Assembly: GCF_014489495.1 (NCBI RefSeq)
Contig: NZ_CP060780.1
Span: 682,001 to 746,000 of the forward strand
Source: Sphingomonas daechungensis
GTDB lineage: Bacteria > Pseudomonadota > Alphaproteobacteria > Sphingomonadales > Sphingomonadaceae
Direction of reading: 5' to 3'
DNA: 64,000 nucleotides
Shown: positions 16,894 through 25,862 of the stretch, one piece after another
How positions within the stretch are numbered: the stretch's first letter is position 1
Layout: each line of letters opens with the position of its first letter
Notes under the pieces: model-generated
What the model was told of the DNA's origin: nothing
What the model saw: the letters and a program-made list of their open reading frames with translations, nothing else
Databases searched by the model: none
Position numbers and translations under genes: made by a program

Positions 16894-17789
16894 TCAAAAC
16901 TTGTACGAAAATCCAAGCAGCGGCCCATTCATGTTGACGTCGAAGTCCAGCCGCTGACTTTCGTGGTGAATCTGCATGTGGCGGTAGCCAGCGATTGCGG
17001 TCCAACGGCGGCTGATGTCATACTGGATGGTCGCAAGAGCCTGCCATTTCACATCCGTGTTGTGGAGGAGGCCGCCAACGTCCCCATAAACACCCAGTCC
17101 CCATTTCTCTCCGAGCGGCACATGAAGGCGGGCGCCGATCAACGGCGAAACGTTGGATGGCGACGTGCCGTATGAAAAGGTCTGGTTTGGTCCGGTCAGC
17201 TTCATATCGACATTGAGGCCGATGATTCGACCGCCAACGAGCACGTCGAGGAACAACGGGCCCTGGTCGACAACCCGGACGCCAATCGATGCCGTGGCGA
17301 TCGTGGTCTTCGCATCGACCCGCCCGGACAGGAAGGCCTGGTTGAGAATGTTTTCCGCCTTCGCCGTCATGCTGAGGTACATGAGGTCACCCCGCATGAC
17401 GAAGCGCTTCCGGCGGGCATCCACCGCGCCCATGAACGCGAAGTTGAGGTTGCTGAGCATGTCCGCGAACGACTTGTCGATCTCGACGCCCTGACCGAAT
17501 TTCGGAACTCCGACATTGCCCGCCGTGCCCGCCAGCCAAAGATAAGGGGTGAACGAAGCTTCCCAATTGCTGGACGAGCCGTCCACGTCTGGCGCATCCA
17601 CTGCCGCCGCTGGCTCTGGGTCGGGGCCTGCGTACCCGTCTGAGTTTCGTCGACGGCCAAGGCGGTATCTAGAGCGGGAACCGTTGTTTCAGGCGCCGCT
17701 TCGGCAGCGTCCGTCGTCGCCGCGGCCGCACCAGTCGCTCCGAAGCAGCCCGCAGCCATCATCAAACCAATTGCAAACCCGCGCTTCAT
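16894..17789 (-). CDS. Outer-membrane beta-barrel protein (one frameshift)
   Basis: The gene starts with a clear signal peptide (MKRGFAIGLMMAAGCFG, cleavage after GAAA), followed by an Ala/Thr/Glu-rich linker and a beta-barrel of about 210 residues: SFTPYLWLAGTAGNVG, then paired strands, ending in GPLLGFSYKF. The final Phe is the usual signal for outer-membrane insertion. A one-base loss between about 17610 and 17640 separates the linker from VDAPDVDGSSSNW. The total is 298 residues. It resembles proteins annotated as outer-membrane beta-barrel or OmpW-like of unknown substrate. It is convergent with the DUF4239-like gene and downstream of the BASS transporter gene on the same strand. Confidence 0.7.
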
Positions 17790-17890
17790 GGCGCCCTCCC
17801 GATCAAGATAACTTTGTTCTGAAATTATGAGATGCGTGCGCAGCGAATCATCGGGGGAAACCCGAGGACGGCACAAGAAGTTGTGAGTGG

Positions 17891-18760
17891 TCATCCAGCG
17901 AGCGCCGTCCCGGCGGCGGCTTCGCGACCCTTGGCCCACCGCTGATAGACGGCGGCGACGATTAGATTGATGACCAGAAACAGGAAGACAGCCGTCACCG
18001 ACCTTCGGTCCAGACCGTTGGAATTGATCACCCAGAGAGCAATACCCGGATGACGGACGATGGCTGCTGAAGCCAACAGGAACCTGCCCTCCGGCTTCGG
18101 GCCGCCAAGCAAGTGACCCGCCGCTGCCGCGACCAGAGTGATTGCGACCATCGCGAATATCGTGCCGTCACCCGCCAGCTGCACCATGCTTCCCGCCTGC
18201 ATGAACAGGATCGGCAGGGCCAATGCGAACAGCACGATGTAGGCGCCGACCGCCAGCGGCTTTGCGACCCGCTCGGCGAGCGCCGGAAGCAAAGTCCCGA
18301 TGGTTACACCGATCGCCATTGGCAGGATCAACAGCAGGACCGAGATCTGCGCCACGCCCTGAATCGGTGCGGAAACCTCAAGCCCGATCAGCTTGCTCGT
18401 CAAGGCGACCGTGACCGGCACGAACAGAATGGCCAGGAGCGTGATTAGCGCAAAGTGCGCTTCCACGCTGGAGGCGTTATCGGCCGCACGGACCAACTTC
18501 AGGGAAATCGGCGGCGCCAATGGAGACGCAGCCATCACCATGATGGCGATTTTGACCATCGGATCGATGGGCAGGATCAAGCACATGATCAGCCCGGCTA
18601 AAGGAACCGCGAGGTTCACTGCGAGCACGGCGCGAGGCAGCCATACAGGCTTCAAAATGGCTTCGATCACCGATCGCCAATTCGCCTGCATCGCGCCACA
18701 AGCGACCAAAGTCATGATCGCGAGTTTCAGTCCCCATAGGAGTAGCGGGGGAGCACCCAT
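17891..18760 (-). CDS. BASS/SBF-family membrane transporter
   Basis: A 289-residue integral membrane protein with about nine or ten hydrophobic helices. The layout resembles the bile acid:sodium symporter superfamily (SBF/BASS): an N-terminal repeat ending near PPISLKLVRAADN, a charged centre, and a second repeat with RHPGIALWVINSN. The conserved RHPGIA-like stretch in the C-terminal repeat is the best family marker. The substrate is unknown. The gene lies directly downstream of the DUF202 gene (18 bases apart), so the two are probably one transcript. Confidence 0.65.
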   Translation of the reverse strand: MGAPPLLLWGLKLAIMTLVACGAMQANWRSVIEAILKPVWLPRAVLAVNLAVPLAGLIMCLILPIDPMVKIAIMVMAASPLAPPISLKLVRAADNASSVEAHFALITLLAILFVPVTVALTSKLIGLEVSAPIQGVAQISVLLLILPMAIGVTIGTLLPALAERVAKPLAVGAYIVLFALALPILFMQAGSMVQLAGDGTIFAMVAITLVAAAAGHLLGGPKPEGRFLLASAAIVRHPGIALWVINSNGLDRRSVTAVFLFLVINLIVAAVYQRWAKGREAAAGTALAG

Positions 18761-18778
18761 GTCCTGGTTCCTCTTAGC

Positions 18779-19333
18779 TCAGAAGGGACCGATGCTGGCG
18801 GCGACCCTGAGGAGCGCCAGCAGGCCGGTCACGAGCAGCAGGATGGCGATGACCATCGCGCCATTGACGCTGTTGTCCTCCACGCTCCTGATCAGGCCTC
18901 GCTCTACGAGCTGCTCCCTGCGTAGCCGGCGGACACGCGTCTGCGAACGGTGGCTGAGAATGGCCAGGACAAGCAGGATGACGCCAAGCGAAATGAGCGT
19001 GAGCCCGAACCGCTGTGGTGCACCGGCCGGGATCGACCCGTTCACGAAACGGTCGTTCAGCGTGTGAAGGAACTGGAAGATCGTGAAGCCGAAGCCGATC
19101 AACGCGAACGAAGTGCGTACCCCAGCCATAAGCGTTCTGTCGCTCGCGAGCGCGGTTCGGTCGAACGACATGGCAGTCCGCTGTGCTGCGAGTTCGGTCC
19201 CGTTGTCACCGCCAATCAGGCTTTCCAACGGCTTGGGCGTATGTGCCAAGTGGTTTCCCCCGTGTTCATTGAGCGGGGATACGTGGGCTGACTCCGGGCC
19301 ACTATCGGGATAGCCCTGACTTTTCGGTGGCAC
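18779..19333 (-). CDS. DUF202 family membrane protein
   Basis: A 184-residue protein. After a 50-residue hydrophilic N-terminus comes the DUF202/YidH signature: ELAAQRTAMSFDRTALASDR, then TLMAGVRTSFALIGFGFTI (helix 1), a second helix near residues 110-130 and a third near 158-180. DUF202 proteins are small inner-membrane proteins of unknown function. The ATG at 19333 is the longest start; translation might begin further in, near the RTAM motif. It is divergent from the response regulator gene at 19484. Confidence 0.7.
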   Translation of the reverse strand: MPPKSQGYPDSGPESAHVSPLNEHGGNHLAHTPKPLESLIGGDNGTELAAQRTAMSFDRTALASDRTLMAGVRTSFALIGFGFTIFQFLHTLNDRFVNGSIPAGAPQRFGLTLISLGVILLVLAILSHRSQTRVRRLRREQLVERGLIRSVEDNSVNGAMVIAILLLVTGLLALLRVAASIGPF

Positions 19334-19483
19334 GACTGCATCGCGCAGACTCGATCGAATTTCAGGACCGGAATTCGCGAAGGCACGGGATTATCCTGAT
19401 ACAAGCCTGACGGTTTGAGGCGCTAAGCCGGTCGCAGTGCAGCATGTCGCATCGTGCTTGGGAGGGTCGAGGATCGCATCACT

Positions 19484-20131
19484 ATGACGAGTCCCGTACG
19501 CCGAATCATCATCATCGACGATCACGACGCTGTGAGACGCGGAGTTCGGGCTGTCCTCGATTCGCGTCCGCATTTTGAGATCGTCGGCGAATCGGGCAAT
19601 GGCCGCGAGGGCCTTGAGCTTGCGATCGAGACGAAGCCCGACATCGCGATCATCGATTACTCACTGCCGGCGCTCAATGGGCTGGATCTCGCGCATGAGC
19701 TCAAGAAGAACGTGCCGCGGATCGAAATCCTCCTTTACACAATGCACGACCGGGAAGACGTGATTGCCGAGGTCCTGAGGGCCGGTGTTCGCGGGTTCGT
19801 CCTGAAGTCCGACACTGAAAAGCACTTGGTGGCTGCACTCGACGCTCTTTCGGTTCGCAGGCCCTATTTTTCGGGTTCGGTCTCCGAGACGCTGCTTCAC
19901 AAGTTCCTGGCAATCAAGCCGGACTCCGCGACGAGGAGCCTGACCCATCGCGAACGCGAGGTCGTGCAGCTGATCGCGGAGGGCCGGATCAACAAGGAGA
20001 TAGCGGGTCTCCTGAACATCAGCATCAAGACGGTTGAAACCCACCGCGCGAGCGCCATGCACAAGCTGAAGCTGCGGACGACAGCCGACCTTGTTCGCTA
20101 CGCAATCCGGAACCGTCTCGTGCAGGCATGA
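19484..20131 (+). CDS. NarL/FixJ-family response regulator
   Basis: A 215-residue two-domain regulator. The receiver domain has the acidic pair IDDHD (residues 11-15), phosphoacceptor Asp58 in IAIIDYSLP, Thr in LLYTMHD and Lys in FVLKSD. The C-terminal LuxR-type HTH spans residues 148-212 (LTHREREVVQLIAEGRINKEI, ISIKTVETHRASAMHKL). It should bind DNA when phosphorylated, probably by a HisKA_3 kinase; the one at 13963 is the nearest candidate. The ATG at 19484, with GAGGA upstream, is preferred to the longer frame. It is followed 16 bases on by an outer-membrane protein gene. Confidence 0.85.
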   Translation: MTSPVRRIIIIDDHDAVRRGVRAVLDSRPHFEIVGESGNGREGLELAIETKPDIAIIDYSLPALNGLDLAHELKKNVPRIEILLYTMHDREDVIAEVLRAGVRGFVLKSDTEKHLVAALDALSVRRPYFSGSVSETLLHKFLAIKPDSATRSLTHREREVVQLIAEGRINKEIAGLLNISIKTVETHRASAMHKLKLRTTADLVRYAIRNRLVQA

Positions 20132-20147
20132 CGAAGGGCGGAAAGCT

Positions 20148-20993
20148 ATGTCGAGAACCCGATGCCCGCATTCACTAAGACGGATCTGTTGCTCGTCGCT
20201 GGCGTTTTTCGCCGTGGCGATCGCGTCGCCTGCAGCCGCGGCTGAAACCGATCCCTCCTTCAACCTACGCGCTGGCGTACTCATCGCGAGGGTCCACACC
20301 CTGGTGCGGGTAGATCCCAATGCAACCCTCAATTCGCAGGACGTGGTCTTCGAGAGAGACCTTGGGTTCGAGCGCGGCCCCGATATCCTGTTTTTCGAGG
20401 GCGAATATCGTTTCGCTCGCCGATGGAAAGTCAGTGCGGAATACCAGCGACTTGACCGCGAAAACAGCAAGACCCTCGACCGTTCGATCCAGATCGGCGA
20501 CACGACATTCCCATTGAACGCAGCCGTTTCCGGCCGGGTTCGCTCGAACCTGTACAAGGTTCAGTTCGGCTGGTCCGCGGTCAGGAATGACAAGGCCGAA
20601 GTTGGCATTTCACTTGGCGCGCACCTGACGAACTTCCTGGTATCGGTCGAAGGTCAGGGCAGCGTCGGCGGCAGCGGGATTCTCGTGCAGCGCGATGAAC
20701 GGCGAAGCACCTTCGCACCTCTTCCGAACGCCGGACTGTTCGGCAGCGTCAAGGTGGGCCGCGACTTCAAGATTGGCGCGCGAGCAAATTACTTCCAGCT
20801 GAAGATCGACGATTTCAAAGGTGGGCTGACCGACGCGGAAGCGAACGTGGAATGGAAAGCCACGCGAAATTTCGGGGTCGGCGTCGGCTATCGCTTCCTG
20901 AAGTATCGCCTTGACCTCACCAAGGACAAGTTCGACGGCGCGGTTCGATATCGCTTCCGGGGCCCTGCACTCTACGTGACAGCTGCTTTCTGA
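20148..20993 (+). CDS. Outer-membrane protein, predicted beta-barrel
   Basis: A 281-residue protein with a long signal peptide ending near AASPAAAAE (residue 32), then an amphipathic strand-rich body: FNLRAGVLIARVHTLVRVDP, FEGEYRFARRWKVSAEYQRL, RSNLYKVQFGWSAV, and a final strand ending in TAAF with a terminal Phe. The fold resembles OmpW/OmpA-type small barrels; no substrate is evident. The start at 20148 lies 16 bases after the response regulator, so the two are probably co-transcribed and the barrel may be regulated by it. Confidence 0.7.
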   Translation: MSRTRCPHSLRRICCSSLAFFAVAIASPAAAAETDPSFNLRAGVLIARVHTLVRVDPNATLNSQDVVFERDLGFERGPDILFFEGEYRFARRWKVSAEYQRLDRENSKTLDRSIQIGDTTFPLNAAVSGRVRSNLYKVQFGWSAVRNDKAEVGISLGAHLTNFLVSVEGQGSVGGSGILVQRDERRSTFAPLPNAGLFGSVKVGRDFKIGARANYFQLKIDDFKGGLTDAEANVEWKATRNFGVGVGYRFLKYRLDLTKDKFDGAVRYRFRGPALYVTAAF

Positions 20994-21175
20994 CTGATTG
21001 AACTGCCGCAGTTCCTCTCACCGCCGCGCGGCGTCCGGTGATCGAGCTTCGTTGGCAACATTAGTTAGCCAGAAATTGACCCTACGGAATTGTCCAAATC
21101 GAACAAATCGCATTAATTGAGGCGGACTCAAATGCTCCCCGAGGTTATGGAGCGGTCAGCTCGGAAGGAATTTTA

Positions 21176-21744
21176 GTGAACGTTCCCGCGGGATCGCATG
21201 ATCCTGACGACGGAAATGGGCCATCGCGGCGCGGCTTGCGAAGCTGACGCAGGGCCAGCTCGATTGCCTGTTGCTTGTCGATCAGCACCTGTCATCGAAA
21301 GAGATTGCGGCGGAGCTGAATATCTCTCCGCACACCGTGGACCAGCGCATCCGCATTGCGCTGCAAACGCTTGGGGTGGAGCGGCGCACGCAAGCGGCCC
21401 GCATGGTCGCTGGGCATCATGCGCCATATCAGCGTTTGATACATCAATCGCCGCACATTGAGGCACGTCCGGACGCCCGCCAATCCAACGGGGCGGTCAG
21501 CAATCAGATTCGGCACGCTGATCGTGCAGGGACGGCCGGGGATGTGGGTCTCAAAACCGAGCAGAGGCCTGAGTCTTCCTGGTCTTCCCTGCCTTTGCCG
21601 TTCGCAACGAGGAGTCATCCCCGGAATGAGATGAGCGTCGGGCTTCGGCTGCTCTGGATCTTCCTGATTGCGACTGGTGCGGCCTTTTCGGCCGGCATGT
21701 ATCTCGCCGGTCTTGAAAGCCTCGCCAGGCTCTTGAGGGGCTAA
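21176..21744 (+). CDS. LuxR-type HTH protein with C-terminal membrane anchor (one frameshift)
   Basis: About 189 residues. Residues 18-75 form a LuxR/GerE-type helix-turn-helix (KLTQGQLDCLLLVDQHLSS, KEIAAELNISPHTVDQRI). A disordered middle follows, then one hydrophobic helix near the C-terminus (LRLLWIFLIATGAAFSAGMYL). There is no receiver domain. The start is a GTG at 21176, behind an AAGGA site, and one base is missing near 21218-21222 to join it to AARLAKLTQGQ. From memory, sphingomonads carry many such one-HTH, one-helix proteins; their role is unknown. The membrane anchor suggests it senses or is held at the membrane. The 180 bases upstream hold no gene. Confidence 0.6.
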
Positions 21745-21814
21745 CCGCCAGCCTGCGCTTCGTTCCGATTCAAACAGCTCCGCGGGGTGATGCCGCGTCG
21801 GAGAAGGAGTAATC

Positions 21815-22162
21815 ATGCGTAAGCAACAGATTGAAAACGCCGCTCATGAAGTCGCAACCCAGGTCCGTGCGGTTGAAGACACGATCGATGCCGCACTCGC
21901 CGAAATCGCCGAGCTGCAAGCGAGGATCATGCGTGCAAATTCCGTTGCTCGCGTCGGCTTCGGCGCGGTGCACCCGGTTCTCGAGGAACTGGCAGCCGCG
22001 GTGAACGGCCTCGTCGGAGCACGTGGCTCCGTTGTCGGCTGCCACTCGGCGCTCGCCGAAGCGAAGGGGAAGGTCCCCGGACTTCGCACCGTATCCTTCG
22101 GCGACGGCGACCAGTGCCCAGACCAGAAGACCGGCTTTGCCGATCTCCGCATCGTTGCTTGA
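21815..22162 (+). CDS. Small helical protein of unknown function
   Basis: A 115-residue, Ala-rich, probably all-helical protein; residues 1-75 alternate charged and hydrophobic residues like a coiled coil (VEDTIDAALAEIAELQARIM). The C-terminal end, KVPGLRTVSFGDGDQCP, is the best conserved-looking part. I recall similar hypothetical proteins in sphingomonads but no function. A good GGAG site precedes the ATG. A strong hairpin directly after the stop suggests it ends its own transcript. Confidence 0.6.
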   Translation: MRKQQIENAAHEVATQVRAVEDTIDAALAEIAELQARIMRANSVARVGFGAVHPVLEELAAAVNGLVGARGSVVGCHSALAEAKGKVPGLRTVSFGDGDQCPDQKTGFADLRIVA

Positions 22163-22171
22163 CATGGACGT

Positions 22172-22198
22172 GCCGGCCCGGTTGCAGGCTGGGCCGGC
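22172..22198 (+). terminator. Hairpin terminator after the helical protein gene
   Basis: gccggccc (22172-22179) and gggccggc (22191-22198) form a perfect 8-bp GC stem with an 11-base loop, 10 bases after the stop and followed by tgtttcc. This fits a rho-independent terminator with a short T tract. Confidence 0.65.
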
Positions 22199-22207
22199 TG
22201 TTTCCTG

Positions 22208-22645
22208 ATGTTGAGTCCATCCACCTACTGGGCGATCCTGATTCTTGTCAGCGTCTTTGCGTTCTGGCGCGGGCGCGCGGACGAGCGGATCGCGGCGGTC
22301 CTGTGCATCGCCGCGACCATCGCCACTCACCTCGTATACGTCCGCAAGGGTGCTTACGAGCAGGTCGAGATGGGGATTTTCCTGGTCGATGCCGTGACCT
22401 TCGCCGGATTCGCACTGATCGCACTAAGGTCCGAGAGGTTCTGGCCTCTGTGGCTCGCGGGACTGCAACTCACGACCGTAGGCGCGCACGCGATGAAGGC
22501 GGTGCAACTCGACCTTATGCCCCAAGCCTACGGGGCGGCCGCGCGCTTCTGGGCGTATCCCATCTTCATGGTCATCGTCCTCGGGACCTGGCGGAGCAGC
22601 CGGCGGCGTCGTGCGATCCGGCCGGGGGCGCAAGCAACAGCCTAG
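22208..22645 (+). CDS. Integral membrane protein of unknown function
   Basis: A 145-residue protein with about five hydrophobic helices covering nearly its whole length (YWAILILVSVFAFW, IAAVLCIAATIATHLV, MGIFLVDAVTFAGFALIA, FWPLWLAGLQLTTVGAHA, FWAYPIFMVIVLGTW) and a basic C-terminal tail. I recall conserved hypothetical membrane proteins of this size in sphingomonads. No motif suggests a function. The ATG at 22208 lies only 10 bases past the terminator hairpin, so translation may begin from a promoter overlapping that region. Confidence 0.6.
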   Translation: MLSPSTYWAILILVSVFAFWRGRADERIAAVLCIAATIATHLVYVRKGAYEQVEMGIFLVDAVTFAGFALIALRSERFWPLWLAGLQLTTVGAHAMKAVQLDLMPQAYGAAARFWAYPIFMVIVLGTWRSSRRRRAIRPGAQATA

Positions 22646-22682
22646 GGTTGCACTGCCACGCGGCCGGCCCCATTGCGCGGCC

Positions 22683-23426
22683 ATGTCGCGCCGCAAGAAG
22701 TCGCACCAAAGCCACGGATCGGCCAACCGACCCCGCTTCTGGGGTAAGCACGCGGTCGCGGCCGCGCTCGACAATCCCGACCGGAAAATCCTGAAAGCCT
22801 GGGCGACGCGTGAAGCCGCCGGCTTCATGCAATTCCCCAAAGATGTGCCGGTCACTCTTGCCGAGGCTCCCGACCTCGGTCGCCTGGTTCCGCACGACGC
22901 TCCCCACCAGGGCGTCGTCATCGAGCTTGAGCCGCTGGAGGATGCCTGGCTCGACGATGTGCTGGCGGACGCTCCGGAGCGAGCGGTTCTGCTGGTTCTC
23001 GACCAAGTCACGGACCCTCACAATGTCGGCGCAATCCTTCGTTCGGCTGCGGCCTTTGGGGCGATTGGGATCGTCACCCAAGATCGGCATTCACCACCGG
23101 AGAGCGGAGCACTGGCCAAGGCCGCATCGGGCGCTCTGGAGCGCGTTCCGTGGGTCCGCGTGGTCAACCTTTCGCGCGCGCTGGAGCAGATCGGCGAAGC
23201 GGGGTTCTGGCGGATTGCGCTTGCCGGTGAAGCTGATGCAGACCTGAAGGACGCGCTCGGTCCGCCACGTGTGGCGCTGGTCCTGGGTGCCGAAGGGCCA
23301 GGTTTGCGCCACAATACTCGCGAGCATTGCGATGCTGTGGCGCGCCTCCCGATCACTGATTCAATCGAGAGCCTGAACGTTTCCAACGCGGCCGCGGTCG
23401 CCCTTTACGCAGCGAGTGTTGCCTGA
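22683..23426 (+). CDS. rlmB: 23S rRNA 2'-O-ribose methyltransferase, TrmH family
   Basis: A 247-residue SPOUT methyltransferase. The N-terminal substrate-binding part begins RPRFWGKHAVAAAL. The knotted catalytic domain has the three SPOUT motifs: NVGAILRSAAAFG, LVLGAEGPGLRHNT and SLNVSNAAAVALY. By homology to RlmB it methylates the ribose of a guanosine in domain V of 23S rRNA using S-adenosylmethionine. The basic start MSRRKKSHQSHG at 22683 is typical; the longer open frame to 22611 is not needed. Its stop overlaps the start of the following glycosylase gene by one base. Confidence 0.85.
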   Translation: MSRRKKSHQSHGSANRPRFWGKHAVAAALDNPDRKILKAWATREAAGFMQFPKDVPVTLAEAPDLGRLVPHDAPHQGVVIELEPLEDAWLDDVLADAPERAVLLVLDQVTDPHNVGAILRSAAAFGAIGIVTQDRHSPPESGALAKAASGALERVPWVRVVNLSRALEQIGEAGFWRIALAGEADADLKDALGPPRVALVLGAEGPGLRHNTREHCDAVARLPITDSIESLNVSNAAAVALYAASVA

Positions 23427-24043
23427 TGGTCCGGACCGCCGACACGCTTCGGGAAAGCATCGACGAACTGTCGAGACGCGAGCCCGCTTTCGCCACGGTC
23501 ATCGACCGTCATGGTCATCCGGAGCCCCGCAGTAGCCCGCCTGGTGCCGTGACCTTGCTTCGCACTATCGTCGGCCAACAGGTCAGCGTCGCCGCCGCCC
23601 GGTCGATGTGGAACAAGCTGGAGGCCGCGTTCGGCTCTCCGCCCGATTTGATGAAGCTTCTCGCCGCGAGCGATGAGGAAATGCGTGCCGCAGGAATGTC
23701 GCGGCAGAAAGCGGGATACATCCGCAGCCTCGCCGAACTGGTGCTATCGGGAGACCTCGACCTCGACAATCTCCCGGCCGACGATGAGGAAGCGATTGCC
23801 CTCCTGACCCGTATCAAGGGGATCGGCCGCTGGTCTGCGGAAATCTACTTGCTGTTCGCCGAGGGACGCCGGGACGTCTTCCCCGCAGGCGATCTCGCGG
23901 TTGTCGTGGAGCTTGGCCGGTTGCTCGGCCTTCCAGAAAAGCCCAGCGAGAAGCAGCTGCGGGAGCTCGCCGAGGGCTGGCGCCCGCATCGCGGGGCTGC
24001 CGCCGTTCTGGCTTGGCACAGCTACAATTCTGCGGTCTTGTAG
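23426..24043 (+). CDS. DNA-3-methyladenine glycosylase II, AlkA-type
   Basis: A 205-residue HhH-GPD DNA glycosylase that should excise alkylated bases such as 3-methyladenine. Helix-hairpin-helix motif: LLTRIKGIGRWSAEIYLLF (residues 127-145). The catalytic Asp is Asp156 in FPAGDLAV, with TIVGQQVSVAAA as the other conserved segment near residue 47. It is shorter than E. coli AlkA because it lacks the N-terminal beta domain. The ATG overlaps the rlmB stop (TGATG), so the genes are translationally coupled. Confidence 0.85.
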   Translation: MVRTADTLRESIDELSRREPAFATVIDRHGHPEPRSSPPGAVTLLRTIVGQQVSVAAARSMWNKLEAAFGSPPDLMKLLAASDEEMRAAGMSRQKAGYIRSLAELVLSGDLDLDNLPADDEEAIALLTRIKGIGRWSAEIYLLFAEGRRDVFPAGDLAVVVELGRLLGLPEKPSEKQLRELAEGWRPHRGAAAVLAWHSYNSAVL

Positions 24044-24069
24044 GAACGCGCGACCAAGCGGAGGACAAG

Positions 24070-24480
24070 ATGAACGCAGCCAAGCTTTCCCGTTACGAAC
24101 CGATTGCCCTCGGGCTTCTGCGGATCATGAGCGGGCTGCTCTTCCTCGAGCACGGGTTGCAGAAGTTCCTGTCCTTTCCGCCTGGCAAGATGGCCGGGTT
24201 CGGTTGGACCTTTGCCGGCCCGCCGGCCTATGCCGGGGTCATCGAGCTTATTTGCGGATTCTTGATCACCGTCGGCTGGCTCACCCGCCCCGCCGCGTTT
24301 GTCGCGTCAGGCACAATGGCGGTCGCGTACTTCCTCGCGCATGCGCCGCAGGATTTCTTCCCGGTCAACAACATGGGCGACGCGGCGATCCTGTATTGCT
24401 TCGTCTTCCTCTACCTGGTGTTCCGCGGACCGGGCGCTCTCAGCATCGAGGGCGACAAGCGGGCGATTGAGGTCAGCTAA
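24070..24480 (+). CDS. DoxX family membrane protein
   Basis: A 136-residue protein with four transmembrane helices and DoxX-family features: LGLLRIMSGLLFLEHGLQKF, AGVIELICGFLITVGW, and the LAHAPQDFFPVNNMGDAAIL segment. DoxX proteins are quinone-associated or oxidoreductase membrane components in some systems, but most are uncharacterised. The start at 24070 has a textbook GGAGG-like site (cggaggacaag). It ends 13 bases before the end of the convergent gene at 24493. Confidence 0.75.
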   Translation: MNAAKLSRYEPIALGLLRIMSGLLFLEHGLQKFLSFPPGKMAGFGWTFAGPPAYAGVIELICGFLITVGWLTRPAAFVASGTMAVAYFLAHAPQDFFPVNNMGDAAILYCFVFLYLVFRGPGALSIEGDKRAIEVS

Positions 24481-24492
24481 GGCTGAGGCGGT

Positions 24493-25733
24493 CTACTTGC
24501 GGACGCGTAGCGTATGCGCACGCGCCGCAAGCCCGCGGAATGTCTTCGCCCCTGGTCGACGCGGAAGGGGCCCATCTTCTCGCCGTTGGTATTGCGGCCA
24601 ACGAGGAAGCTCGTCGACGTCTGTCCCTGTCCGCCGCTCCAGCGGTAACTGGCATTGAAGCCGACCAGAGGGACGAACAGTGAGCGGCCCTCGACCTCGA
24701 AGATTCGGAGCTGGTCGCGCGGCAAGGTGACGAGACTGCGGAAGCTCATGCTCTGGAGGGGAGGAATGGCGACCCCCTCGCCGCTGGCCGACGGGCGCTC
24801 GAAGAACTGGCCAATGACCTCGTCCTGATCCGGCCCGGCATTGAACATGGCCGCTTCGACAAGGACGTCGCGAGCTGGCGCGCTGCCGGAATTGTAGATC
24901 GTGACCTCGAACTGGATGGAGCCCTTCTCCTCATCGACGATTGCCGCTTCCGGCGAGAAATCGATGTCGAGCCACGGACGAAGACGCGTCGAGACGATTC
25001 CCGCTGCCGGCGTCGCGGGTTTGGGCGATGCGGCTGGCACGGGCGGGCGGGGACCGGGTTCGGGCCGAGGCGCTGCGCGTGGCGGCGCGGGCTGAGGGCT
25101 CAGTTCGAACGCTGAGCTCTCCGCGCCTGCGAACGCGTAGCGATCGGTCCGATGCCTGCGGAAATACCATAGCGCGGCGCCGGCCGCAGTCAGGAACGCC
25201 AGGAACCATGGCCACTTGGACAGCAGGTTGGCTTCCGACGTCGCGAACGGCTCCGCCGCCGGCAAGGAGGCGGTCGAAGGGATCGCGCTCGGGCCGAATG
25301 ATGCCGGCTGATTATTCGCCGGTGTCGGCGGCGGGAAACTGAAGGCGCTTGTTGAAGGCGCGGAGGGCGTAGCAGGCGCCGAGCCTTCGTTGGATCTGGT
25401 TGCAACTGCGGAGGGCGCCGGACGCGGCGCGCTCGTAGCGGGCGTGGCCTGGCCCTGCGTCGCAGGCGCGGCAGCGGTCGCGGTCTGCCGCTCCGCTGGT
25501 CGCGGAGGCGCAGTCGCCGGGGCATCGGCCTGACGGGTAACCGTTCCGTTGAGCGAAAAGTCGCGCAGCTGCGCCGGTCCGACGGCGTCGTCGTTGCGAG
25601 GCGATGGCGGCGCCAGGACCGGAATCGAGGTGGAGTCCGCCTGATTCTGGGCGTGCGCCGGCGCTCCAAGGCCCACCGCAAGCGCGATGGCCGCCGAACT
25701 CAAGCGCAATCCTACCCTCATTCTCACCCGCAT
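24493..25733 (-). CDS. Pro/Ala-rich single-pass membrane protein (one frameshift)
   Basis: A signal peptide (cleavage near PAHAQ), a long Pro/Ala/Thr-rich low-complexity stretch (about residues 30-165), one transmembrane helix (KWPWFLAFLTAAGAALWYF) followed by RRHR, another Pro-rich stretch and a globular C-terminal domain (about 245-400, LDIDFSPEAAIVDEEKGSIQ). The C-terminal domain looks beta-sandwich-like, and I do not recognise a family. A lost base in the c4 run at 24549-24552 hides the normal end (KTFRGLAARAHTLRVRK, stop at 24493). Start 25733 or 25721 are both possible. Total about 413 residues. Confidence 0.6.
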
Positions 25734-25862
25734 ATCTGGCTGGAGCCGCCCGCATTCGCTCGCGGCGACTCCGGCGCTTTGACGTCCAATCGCGCGCGAT
25801 TCAAGCACATGGTGGATGAACCGCAAGCGACTGGCGATGAAAGTGGCGGATTTCCTCGAAAC

